Source: Miscanthus floridulus (taxonomy: Eukaryota; Streptophyta; Magnoliopsida; Poales; Poaceae). From it: a stretch of DNA of 64,000 nt. Location of the stretch: assembly GCF_019320115.1 (NCBI RefSeq), contig NC_089591.1, positions 19,942,502-20,006,501 on the forward strand, given 5' to 3'. The notes under the pieces are model-generated. The model worked only from the letters and a program-made list of their open reading frames with translations, searched no databases and was not told where the DNA came from. A program made the translations under genes and the position numbers. How positions within the stretch are numbered: position 1 is the stretch's first letter; every line of letters begins with the position of its first letter. Of this stretch, positions 33,718 through 44,569 are shown one piece after another.

Positions 33718-35038
33718 TATTGGCGGTCCTTAACTCACACTTTTACTGCCAACACTTGCATAAAAACCTAAGCATGCAGACACCAAACTTAGACATAGGG
33801 CTTTAGAACTAACTATTTACATGAGTTTTGGTGTCTTACCATTACAGGAGGACATGTCGGAATAACAAGGAAAACACACCCAAATACGCAATAGAACATG
33901 GCGTAATATCACACGACATGAGCCTAGGGGGTGAAGGCCCACTTACCAAGCAAATCAGGGTACTGTCACATGGAGAAAAAGGCCCAAAACCCAAAGCAAA
34001 TGTGATCCAAATGGTGCCAAACTTTGTAGGGGTGGCCCATACACTCCTAGTGTCCTACACACCAAAGATTGGGTCAAGACAACTTCTCTAGTGCGCCAGC
34101 ACCCCTACTAGAGCGCCTTGGGCCCATCTTTGTTGAGGCGGTGCCATTAATGCTCCTAACGACAGTGCGGGTGGGATTCCATTTGAATATTCCATGCAAG
34201 GTGCTTACCATGTGGGGGTGAAACATCTTTCAAAGACACCCCTCCTCTCCACCTATAAAAGGAGCCTCCCTCCTCCTCATTTGACAAAAACACAAAAGAG
34301 AAGAGCACAAGAGCAAGAGCAGAGCAACACCACTCATGGGCTTAGGCCCTAGCTAGCTCTAGCAAAGAAGTTTGGGAGAGATGTGAGGAAGAGTTTGGGG
34401 AAGAAGTGTTAGACTTGTCGGTGACCTTCCCCCGCTTGTACCTCAACAAACACAAGCTTTGTACCTCAATGGGTATTTTTGTAAGTATTTGTGGTTCCTT
34501 TGGTTATAAAAGTCTTTTGATTAGTTAAGCTATGCTTTTACTTATTTGCGAGTTCATTGTCCATCCCTGTGGTGGATACTCTAGTAGAGGGCCCTAATGA
34601 AGATGGATAACCTTGATCGACGCTAGAGTAGTAGTCAATAGCATAGACGTGGTGTCTAGGCAAGAGGCTACCTTTGTTTGCCTTATACTCTATGGTTGAG
34701 GGGTAGGCGGCAAGTGGTGATAGCCCTATCCATCTCTTGTAATCCGCCACAACTGGGTATGGCGTAGAGCTATAAACTGGCATTGCCTGGCAGACCAGGT
34801 GCAACCCAGTGCTTGAAGTAAGCAAGTAGAAGTATAGTTTATCTATCCTTAGACCCTGAGCCATAGGAGTCCCTTTCTATCCTTATTAGCTACCTCTGTG
34901 TTGTCCTTGGATGAATTAGCTAGAAGAAATACCTCTGTTCCCTATGGAAAATATGATACCCTAAACTCTTTCGGGTGAAAGCTACAATGGTAATTCTGTA
35001 CACTTGCGGTTTCTTTCTGTAAACATTAAGAAATACCA
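33718..35038 (+). repeat. 5' LTR of the Athila-like element
   Basis: It starts TATTGGCGGTCC (a decayed TGTTGGCGG) and ends near ATACCA just before the PBS. A TATA box CCTATAAAAGG lies near 34252-34262, followed by the purine-rich leader usual for this group. The left flank is the copia gag. ORFs 33828-34091 and 34538-34864 lie inside the LTR and are not genes. Confidence 0.75.
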
Positions 35039-35048
35039 AAAAGCTTTC

Positions 35049-35066
35049 TGGCGCCATTGCCGGGGA
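35049..35066 (+). promoter_or_regulatory. Primer-binding site of the Athila-like element
   Basis: TGGCGCCATTGCCGGGGA differs by one base from the TGGCGCCGTTGCCGGGGA site used by many plant Athila-type elements, usually assigned to tRNA-Asp. The assignment to that tRNA is from family knowledge. Confidence 0.82.
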
Positions 35067-35162
35067 ATAGTTGCTATTTTCTTTGAACCTAGTTCATCCT
35101 CATATATGTATCCTTTTCTTTCTATAAAAACAAAATATTTTCTCTTTTATCCTTTTGTCACC

Positions 35163-36138
35163 ATGAAGCCAACTTCAACTTCATACCCTTTTGCTTCAAA
35201 AGGGGAGTTTCATAAGCCACTTTCAAAACCTCACCTCTCATCTAGTAGTGAACTTCACCCTAGTTAAAAAGCCATGGTTCAGGCATAACCCTTCTCAAGG
35301 CATGACAACAAAAACCCTTGCCATCACCTACGAGAGTTTGAGTAAATGTCTTCATGCCTAAGCATCTCAGGCATGACATAAGAAACTTTAAGGTGGAAAT
35401 TGTTTCCTTTTTCTCTCATAGAGAAGGCGGAACAATGGTACACACATGTCATAGGAAGTACGAATGGTGATTGGGAAGAACTTAAAGAAAAATTTTGTCT
35501 AGCATTTTTCCCAATGTCCCATATCAGCTCTCTACCAAGGGCAATCCTTGACTTTGAGTACTATGAGAAGGAGACTTTAGGTGCAGCCTGAGCTAGATTT
35601 TCAGCATTAATACACACCGGCCTAGACTTGTCTTTACCCGATAGCATAATGTTGTGACTCTTTTGTTTGGGTGTTGACATGGATGCTGACTTGTGCCTTG
35701 ACATGACCAACGGAGGTAGATTTACACACAAAACCATGATGGAACAAGTAACATTCCTTGAAAACTTCCTTGACGGACACACTTCTTCTGTCATAAGAAC
35801 CAAACCCCTCCAAGCGAAAGTCATGTCATGTGTTGTGGAGTCCTCATCAGTCAAAACCAAACACATACCATCGCTAGGCTCGATTCATGAGCCCTCCCTT
35901 GAACAACAAACACCAAAGGAAAGAGTGATTCACCCTTCGGAGTTCGCGATTGAATTCAAGGATTATGGTAATACCTTGAATTTATCATAGCACGAAAAGC
36001 ACAAAGGAAGTTTTCCCAAGAATGGAACCATCAAAGGAATGGTTAATGGAAGTGAAATGTTCTTCTAAAGCAATTCAGATTCTTTCACCTTCCACGACCA
36101 TACCTTGCTCATTAAGGGGAACAAACATAGACGCCATA
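35163..36138 (+). pseudogene. Athila-like gag remnant
   Basis: From the ATG at 35163 one frame reads through several stops. It contains the Retrotrans_gag core: LFPFSLIEKAEQWYTHVIG (35398-35455) and WEELKEKFCLAFFPMS (35473-35520). Then follows a less conserved stretch ending EFAIEFKDYGNTLNLS at 35987. The family relation to Athila-type gag of grasses is clear from the capsid motif. The frame enters the TRIM insertion at 36139. Confidence 0.75.
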
Positions 36139-36904
36139 TGTAATGCCCCACCTCTATGAGGCTAGGCCCACTTACATCTGGTAGCTTTTCTAGGACATAG
36201 ACTGCCCTCACAGACCCACACAAGTCTTTTCTACGCACTTTGTCCTCACTCGTACGCACCCAGGAAAGATTTCCCGATCGGTCACCCATCTTGAAATTGC
36301 TCTAGGCCAAGAATGCTTAACCTCAGAGTTCTTTAGAGATGGGCTTCTGGAAAAGAAGTTGCAACTTGTTAGTATGAGTATTCTATTAATCCTGTTAAGC
36401 CCTGGGCCAGGATGTTACATCCTCACCCCCTTAAAAGACCGACGTCCTCGTCGGTCAATCCTAAGCTAGGAACGTCCCCTCTTGGCCACATCCGTGTGTC
36501 CAGTGCCAGCGCATGTGCCATGCTGTGTGACCACTCTAGGACCACTCCAGCCATGCGCACCATGCCTGCGCAACTATGACACACGCGCCTATGAAACCGC
36601 GAGAGTCGGCTCTAATACCATTCTATAACATCCCGCCTCTATGAGGTCAGGCCCGCTTACATCTAGTAGCTTTTTTAGGACATAGACTGCCCTCACAGAC
36701 CCACACAAGTCTTTTCTGCGCACTTTGTCCTCACTCATGTGCACCCGGGAAAGATTTCCCGATCGGTCACCCATCTTGAAATTGCTCTAGGCCAAGCACG
36801 CTTAACCTCAGAGTTCTTTAGAGATGGGCTTCCAGAAAAGAAGTTGTAACTTGTTAGTATGAGTATCCTATTAATCCTATTAAGCCCTAGGCTAGGATAT
36901 TACA
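36139..36904 (+). mobile_element. TRIM: 766-bp terminal-repeat retrotransposon in miniature
   Basis: Two direct 281-bp repeats, 36139-36419 (TGTAATGCCCC...GATGTTACA) and 36624-36904 (TATAACATCCC...GATATTACA), flank 204 bases of non-coding DNA. The flanking five bases are CCATA on the left and CCCTA on the right, a target duplication with one mismatch. The host gag/protease-like sequence continues on both sides. It has no coding capacity; the minus-strand ORFs 36065-36289 and 36589-36774 are the same LTR-derived frame twice. Confidence 0.85.
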
Positions 36905-37506
36905 CCCTACACAACCCCACAATCGAGGACTAGTATCATGTTAGAATTCCCAGCAAAAAACCTTTTGGGTAACATGCCACTAGTCCCCACCAATAAACTC
37001 TTCAAAAGTCCAATGGGACTATTTTTTGAGTGTTGTGGGATCACCAGGGCCGTGCCAGTCACAATTAATGAAATCGAGGTTTTCATATATTTCCACATCT
37101 TTGCCACCCTTGAGTTCGATTTCTCATAGGCTACCCGTTGGACAAACTTTTTCAATAAAAATATTGCCACGGGAGCCTTAGTGAAAAATTTATGAAAACT
37201 ACTTCCGCTGCCACTCACCTAGAAATCCCAATGGTGAAGCATATTCCCAATTAGGACCCATTCGAGGAGGTGAAGTTCATATCCTCATTCATTTTACATA
37301 GGTTTTCATGTGAAACAGAACATCCTTCATCACCCTCACTCAAACTTGAGCCATGTCCCTCTAGCCACCACAATGTTTTTCTCGATAGTGGTCAAGATTC
37401 AACATTGCCCTTACATGATATATCTTGCAAGAAAGAAAACAGTGTCATGGACATCCCTGTAGCACCAACTCTGGAATCCAAGAGGAAGGATTCCACTTAC
37501 GAGCAT
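36905..37506 (+). pseudogene. Athila-like gag/protease-like remnant downstream of the TRIM
   Basis: It resembles a conserved unannotated segment of grass retroelement polyproteins, with EFPAKNLLGNMPLVPTNKLF (36943-37000), GLFFECCGITRAVPVTINEI (37017-37076) and FHIFATLEFDF. A frameshift then leads to FISSFILHRFSCETE (37273-37320) and PSSHHNVFLDSGQDSTLPL (37348-37404). The DSG is suggestive, but I cannot confirm a protease. It ends directly at the LTR-like block at 37507. Confidence 0.6.
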
Positions 37507-38390
37507 TGTTGACGATCATTAACATTAATTATAAACCATCAACATATCCTACATATATACTTAATTCCATCACCAAACGTAGGTGTAGGGCTTTAAACTA
37601 ATAAATTCCATGAGTTTTGGTATATCTGTGTTTTTAGCAGGGTTTAATAAGAAAACCATCAAGGACCTATTTGTCAAAGCAAATCATGTTTATCCATAGC
37701 AAAATTGATGCGTGAAGACTCTAGAAGACTCCAGAGGGTGAACCACCGAAGATGGGCCCATCCATCACTGAGATAGGTTGGCTAGCCCCACCTGTAGGCT
37801 AGCCAGCCTATGGGGCCCACCGGTCAGCCTCTGCTTCAAATGTCGGTTCTCCACCACCTCCTAGATTGCATCTACACCGTCCTTTTAAGTCGGTTTGATT
37901 CGAAGGTCCAGAATTGATGCTACCCCCTATATATATGGCCCTGTACCCCCCTCCAGAGTGCCATCCCTAAAACCCTAATTTATATCTTCAAGATCGAGCC
38001 AACTATCAAGAGAAGATTAGTCCTCCATAGGATCTCATCTTATAAATAGAAATAGTGAGATAGAGAGTGAGGGAAGAGTTTGGAGGAGGTGCCAGCCTAT
38101 CGGTGCTCACTCTATGGCTTGTACCTTGGTGGATCCAAGTTCTATCTAAGGTTGCCTCTGAGATTTCCCTTGTAATCAACTTTTGATTCAAGTAAGCATC
38201 TTTTTTATATTGTTCTAGAGGGAGGAAAGTATTAAATGTAAGTGTAAGCGTGATGCTTAGACTTAGGTTAATCATGAATGCACCCTACATTCTAGATCGA
38301 TGGTAGCTCGCGAGGCTGACTCTTATAGCCTCGTTGAATCCTTTGTAGTCCACCTCCTGTTTGTAGGCCAAGTAGGACCCGGTTACTACA
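37507..38390 (+). repeat. LTR-like block of a related Athila-type family
   Basis: It begins TGTTGACGATCATT and ends GTTACTACA. It shares the layout of the LTR at 33718 (TGAGTTTTGG word near 37608; TATATATATGG promoter near 37927; purine-rich leader), but the sequence is too different to be its partner. The five flanking bases (AGCAT and GAAAG) do not match. It may be a solo or truncated LTR. Confidence 0.5.
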
Positions 38391-38395
38391 GAAAG

Positions 38396-41300
38396 TGTAA
38401 CACCCTAGGTGTTTGTCCCTAGTTAAGCAGTGGGTTTAAGCTGCAACATGACAAGTTAAGTGGTAATCAAGAGCTCTAGTTCAAACTTGTAAGTGGTGAC
38501 AAAGGTGTTCAGATCAACTCCCTGAGAATGAGCACCAACTTAAACTTGGACAACACACCTTTGCTGCTATGTCGACCACTTTTCAGAGGTATGCCTGAGT
38601 AATGTTAAAAGTGCCCCTTCATGTGCCTCACATCCATCTACATTGACTATGGGAAAAGTTTCATGAAGTTTGGAATCAAGAAGTCACATGGAATGATGAA
38701 TTATATCCTTGCTTGAATTGCTTTATTAAGTGAACTATTACATGGGATGTCAACCAAACCTTGCAACCTCTACTTACACTCATGAACAAAAGTTATGAAG
38801 GGTTCATGTTGAGCAAGTGGATAAAAAATGTTTCAATAGATCAAAAAGGATAATTTAAGCTTTATCGTGATGCTACATTGATTGGTTTGAACTATGGCTT
38901 AGAGTGTTTGCATGGTAGTGTAATCTAAATAAAAGTTGTAGTACATGTTATGTAGAACAAACTTTGTTTTTGGACCAAGAGGTAGATCAGCTTGTAAGCA
39001 AGTCAAACAGAGGCATAAAGATTGAATCAACTGTTGTCTTAGGCTCCCAAAAATATTGTCCCTAAAGTGACAGCAGCAAGTTAACTTCTTTGCGACATTT
39101 TATTGTCCAAATTCATGTGGTAGCTCAATTGAATTCCTTAAAATGAGTTGAAGTACCTTTCATGGTGAAAACAATAAATTAAGTCTCATCAAATTTGGGG
39201 TTCATTTGGATCTTCAAAAATAGTTTCCAAAATAACAAAAGTTTATTTGTCACTTAACTAACATTGACAAGTCGGCATTCCACGTTCTCCAAATTTTGTT
39301 ACCAAATATGATTTGGTACCAAAATAAAAGTTGGAGTATACATGGTGGAGAAGAGCATGTAAAAAGATGGCACTCATTTTACTACGTTTTGACCATTAAT
39401 TTGGATTTTTGTTTGTCGTTGTCAATACGTTGACACTGTCAATTTGGAGCTTAATGCGCCACTACTAGAGAGCTCTAATGGACTGGCATCCTAAATAGGA
39501 GTTGAAGAGCATTAGGATAGGAACAACTTTGCTTCAAAGATCATAGCCCAGTGCGGCACATAAGTGGCCCTAACATGGCCTCCAAAATTGGATGAATCAC
39601 ACCCGCCACCTGTTCGACCTCGTGCCTGCGTGACTTCCATGCGGTGGCCATGCCTCCACCATGGCTGACACGCGTCCCACCTCCTCTACCAAGGCCGCTG
39701 CTAATGGGGAGAGCCTGAGCGCACTCCTCCCCATCCCTCACTCGCCTCTCCACTCTCCTAGGCGCTGCTCTCGCTCTCCCTCTCCTTTGCTTGCGCGCAC
39801 GGTCGCCATGGCCACCACTACCAAGCCGACCGAGCTCCCACGCCGCTCCTCTGTGCATCCTCCTTAGCTCTTAAGGCTAACCCCATCACCCTCACCATTG
39901 CAATCCATGCCTCCCTAGCCCCTTCCCAGCACCTCCGTCGCTCCATAGTTGAAGCCGCCGGGTAGCCAGCCTCCTGACACCATGGCGCCGTGACCCATCC
40001 TTGGTCCGAACACGAGCCCCATGATCGCGCGCTGGTCCTGCTGCTCCACAGCACCCCTCATCTCCAGCAACGCTCCTCATGGCTGGAGTCAGGCCAGTAG
40101 AGGCCATCCTCTACTCTATGTGACGACGAAGGAGAAGGGAAGGATCTCGCACATAAATAGAAGCTTTTCGAGGGTTCAAAATGTAGATCTCGTGACTCAC
40201 ATGAATAGTGCTACAAGACTATGGGTAATTCTAGAAAAGTTCAGGGTCTCTGATGCAAAGTTGTTTTTCCTTTATTTCATTTATTTGGCTAAAACTTTGG
40301 AAAATCATAATAAATTGTAGAAAAATTGTAAAATAACAAATGAGGACTTTTTGGAATCCTTGTGAGTAGATCTACACATTAGAGTCATAATATGGTATCT
40401 ATTAGTAGAAAGTTTCTGATGTTTTTATTTATTCTTATAAAGTGCTTTTCAAAATACTTTTAAGTTGGACATATGCATATCTTGAGTTATAGATTCCAAA
40501 AATGGTAATTCGTATTTTATTAATCTTGTGATGACATGCTCTAGCTAATAACAATATTAAACATGTTAGTTGTGTACTATTTTTATAATGTTTTGATTTA
40601 ATCTTATTAAATAGGTAATTTTAGCTTGTTTTGCTTGTTATTCTCATATCTACAGTTGTATTGCTCCAATTTCTGTGAAATTTTTATGGTAGGCTACTAA
40701 TGATATATTTGTGCTATGGTAAAAATTTCATTGTTATTGGATGTAGTATGATTGATTTATTGATTTAACTTGTTTATTGCTTGATAAATGGTTTTAAAGA
40801 AGTTATAATTTTTATGTAGGTGTAAAAATGGAAAATGTGGTTCCACTACCTTTGTATGATGTTATGCTACCATAATAACATATAATATGGCTGTGTTTAT
40901 AAAAAATGATGATCTTTAGATTTATCTTGCTTTTACATGTTTTCTTGTAATAGCAATTTGTCTTTTTCATAGTAATTAATCTATAAAACCTGAGCATGTG
41001 AAATTTGTGCAGTAATCATGTTTTGTCATCATATTCCTCTCATAAAACTCTCAGCTCCAAACTAGTTGTTCTCATATGGCACTAAAAATTGCATATATAT
41101 TGCATTATATACATAGAAGATGAAAGTTTGCTAATAGATCTATGTAGTTATTGTCCTATGATGCTTCTCATAGCTATTAGTATGTGCTATGATTGTTTGA
41201 ATATGGTCACAAGCTGTTTAGAGTGGCATGTATGTCAAGAACATGTTAGATTGTAGCAACTAAATAAGAGATGAATGTGGCATGCCTTAGGGGTCTAGAC

Positions 41301-44041
41301 TGCAGGTACAATTTTGGTTGTCCAATTAGTTTCGTGATGTAAATGATGTTTTCTGTGAATATGGTGAATACCAAAGTTGTAGGTAACTTCATAATCTAGC
41401 TTGTGTTAAATTGTTATGACCATAGGCCTAATAATTTAGGAGCTATAGATTTTATAATTTCCCTATCAGGTTTTGCATGCTCTCTATACAGATCTGAATG
41501 ATTGTGTTGTTTGACTTAGCTAAGCTTTGAATCATGTCTTGGAGATCATAGAATAAGTTTAGTGATTTTCATTAGATTTCAAAATTGTTAAAGATCACCC
41601 TTTTGGTGGTCTAAATCTCCAGTTAGGAGCTTGTGAAGTGGAGTGACAGATTCCGTCCTAATCTGGATAGAGATGTCTTTTTTGTGTTGTTTGACCTTGT
41701 TAATTTTGGAATTAGCTTGTAGTGTTTATAACAAAGTTTTGCATGGTTTTACAAGATTTCTAAAAAGTCTAGAACCACCATGTTGTGAAATTTAGAACTC
41801 GGCTTATTGCTGTCTCAAGTTGCATGTCAGATTATGTCCATGTTTTGGACAGAATTGTTGTTTTGGGTGTTTAAGGCCAAATAACTATTGAATCACCAAA
41901 AGATGATAATAATAAAGTTGTATATAACTTAATAAGATTTCTATAAAGTTAAGTATCATGCTTGTTGGATTATTAGAACTCCAGTTATACATTTCTGAAG
42001 TTAATGTCAGTTTTCTGTCCTTATCGGAACAGACCTGAGATATTGGCATATTTGATCATGTTAACCTATGAGTTAGCTTTTTGAATGAATAACAAAGTTG
42101 TAGACAATTTCATTAGATTTCCATAAAGTCCAAGATCACTTTTATTGAATGATTGTAACTCCAGTTATGGTTGAAACACATGACTGTTGTACTGCTGTCC
42201 AAATTCTGTGTATGCACTTAAGTTGATTGCCCATTCTTGATGTTGCTGGTGCATGCTCTAAATTATGTAGCCCTAGTTACTTAGTTGAATGACTTGCTCT
42301 CTAGTGCTTAAATCAATATGATATGACCATTCTTCATATTCATGCACTTGCATCTTACATCTCATCTAGGTACGCTAGATGAACCACGTGAAGGACGTGA
42401 TGTTGGAGTCGAACCCAAAGATGGAGTTTGGTGAATCCAGAAGGCATAAGGACTAAGTAAGTGCTAATATGGGAGATGCTTGCCAAGCGAGTATCGTCTA
42501 ACAAACACTAACCTAGTGTTGGATCCTAGGCAAGCCCTGGAGCATTCTAAGCCTCCTATATTTTCAAACTATCAACTTGAGTCCTTTTATGTTGATGCAT
42601 TAAGTACTAGGAGTTGATTGGAACCACTTGCTGCATATATCTTCCTTGTCTAGATACATATATCTTGAATCCTATGTAGGTCTAGGATCGAATATATGCT
42701 TAGCCATGCTTAGTCGGTAGAAGTCGGATGATTACCTGTCACCTGCATGATATAGGCTAATAACTAATCACGGTTGACTATATTTGTTAGCGTGGAAATA
42801 ACCATGTGTGAATGAATAAAGGAGACCAGGTGGGATTGTGATAGAGAAGCAACAAGGCATGGAGGTCTTGGGTGCCTATCTATCCCTGTCTGTGTCGATT
42901 AAGGATCGATTCATTGTACGTCCTCATGTCATGTTGAATGCATGCCTAGCACTTAGCGGGCTAGATCCGACGATATGACTGCGAAGCCAAGTAGTTCAAT
43001 TAAGGCCAGGCCCTGAGAAGTGGAAATGAGCACACTAGAGGTAGTAAGGATGTGTAGAGAGCTAATGGCGTCAGTCCAAGGGCGGGTTCGAGTCCTGATC
43101 TTCCTAGCAAATTGGTAGAATCTCTGAGGGTGCGGCGCTGATCTAACCCGCGACTATACCTGAATTGTACCAAAGGTGACCTAAGGCTACCTTAGTGTGG
43201 GTGTGCCTCAATTTGTGTTAGGAATAAATTCCCCAGCTGGGTAGGAATCAATTTGAATTGTCGTGTCTCCCGGATAGTGAGAACTTGACTGAGCAGTGGC
43301 AACATAGAAGCACTAATTGAAACTTGGTGGTTATGATGATTGCTCAAATTACTACACTAGATATGGTTACTAATGCTTGTTTAGCTTGATCAAGTGCTTG
43401 CTCTAGTATAGGTGCTAATTTAGAGATGCTTAATTGAATAGGGATAACTTCAAGCTAAAGATATTATATATTTCAAGTTATGCACTTAAGCTTTTTATGC
43501 AAAATATTGTCAAGCTAGCTTCACCTATAAAGCCTTGCATACTCCTTGGTGTCACTTTATTTCTAGTTTATGATGGGTAAGTCTAGCTGAGTACATTCAA
43601 GTACTCAGAGTTTATCCCACCATATTGCAGGTGAAGTTCTCAGCCTGCTAAAAATGGTGGCTAACCATCGGTGGGCACGGTGACTATATATTTATCTCTC
43701 ATCTATATGCTTTTATCAGAGGATGTCACATATGCTAGCAATGTATTTGAAACTTATATTAATGTAATCATTTGAAAGCTATGTTGTTTTCCCTTAATCA
43801 GTTTTGAAACCCAAACTTGTACTATTACTTGTGAACCCATTTGTAATATTATTTTCACTGCAACTCTGTGTATGCAATGTGTATTTGCTTAATCACGCGA
43901 TCTTGGTTGTGATGTTGATTTACCGAGGTCCTTCATGACACTCGATGGACTACCAGGTTTATATAAGTGAAAGTATGCGGATGTCAACATGTTAGCGGGG
44001 ACAGCCATACTTGATCTTGTATAAATTGGACAGTTCTGTCA
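38396..44041 (+). repeat. LTR-a: 5.65-kb chromovirus-type LTR (Tekay/Del-like)
   Basis: It begins TGTAACACCC and ends TTCTGTCA, directly followed by a PBS of the TGGYATCAGAGC type. Those ends are usual for Tekay/Del chromoviruses, but the length is extreme. It holds a GC-rich block (39540-40130), AT-rich DNA, a five-copy 180-bp array (41340-42205) and a GAGTACTTGAATGTACTC-type region near 43590. It is collinear with LTR-b (44570-49036). No ORF in it resembles a protein. Confidence 0.8.
41340..42205 (+). repeat. 180-bp tandem array in LTR-a (five units)
   Basis: The AAAGTTGT-type word starts at 41373, 41553 (decayed), 41733, 41914 and 42094, so the spacings are 180, 180, 181 and 180. A second marker (CCAGTTA-type) sits at 41619, 41800 (decayed), 41981 and 42161 with the same period. 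Units have diverged strongly in sequence, but their length is constant. Confidence 0.85.
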
Positions 44042-44045
44042 TAGC

Positions 44046-44057
44046 TGGCATCAGAGC
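44046..44057 (+). promoter_or_regulatory. Primer-binding site (initiator tRNA-Met type)
   Basis: TGGCATCAGAGC differs by one transition from TGGTATCAGAGC, the complement of the plant initiator tRNA-Met 3' end. It follows LTR-a after four bases, so LTR-a was a 5' LTR. Confidence 0.82.
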
Positions 44058-44569
44058 AAGATTAAGCACAATACTATCATATACATAGTTTTAAAAGCCA
44101 AGTTTTGGTTTTAAAAAGCCTATTTTGACTAAAACTTTAGCTGCAGGCAAATTTCTCAAAACTAATTTGCAAAACTATGCTAGTGACATCCTCCTTTATG
44201 CCTAGTTAAGGACTATTAGGTGGCTATCTAAGTCCTAACATGGGGGTTTTTACTTCCATCATCCATACGGTGTGCTATTGTATGGATGTCATTCATTTGA
44301 ATGGTAATGTATGGATCAATATACCTCTATGCCTAGGTAAGATGGTGAGTGGCATGACCGCAAGATGTGAGCATGCGGTCAAAGGGGACAGGTAGTTTTG
44401 ATACTTAAGTATATATATCTCATATATATATGGAAGTATTTAATTATGGGTTAGCTTTGGTACGGCTATATATGCATATTCTATATGTATGTATAGACGT
44501 ATTTACTTTTGGGTAGCTTTGATATAGAAGTATATATATGTGGATGAAAACACCTTAGACACATCTAGG
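44058..44569 (+). other. Short internal remnant between LTR-a and LTR-b
   Basis: Only about 0.5 kb separates the PBS from the truncated LTR-b. It is non-coding. An AT-rich section at 44390-44560 has about three copies of a unit with GGTAGYTTTGATA and GTATATATAT words. A deletion that also removed the first ~400 bases of LTR-b would explain the missing gag-pol; a non-coding LARD-like element is the alternative. Confidence 0.6.

Larger units (their letters stand above)
33718..37506 (+). mobile_element. Athila-like gypsy element with gag but no pol
   Basis: It consists of a 5' LTR (33718-35038), a PBS at 35049, a gag frame (35163-35990) and a further gag/protease-like stretch (36905-37503). It is interrupted by a 766-bp TRIM. 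No RT, RNase H or integrase is seen before the next LTR-like block at 37507, so it is either a natural non-autonomous element or truncated. A 3' LTR matching the 5' LTR was not found, so the right boundary is uncertain. Confidence 0.7.

Noticed and set aside
37507..38390. Taking this block as the 3' LTR of the element at 33718
   Set aside because: Layout is alike, but the sequences differ too much for an LTR pair and the ends do not give a matching duplication.
39460..39475. CACTACTAGAG as a possible CACTA left terminus
   Set aside because: It lies inside LTR-a with no subterminal repeats and no matching 3-base duplication to the end at 58667.
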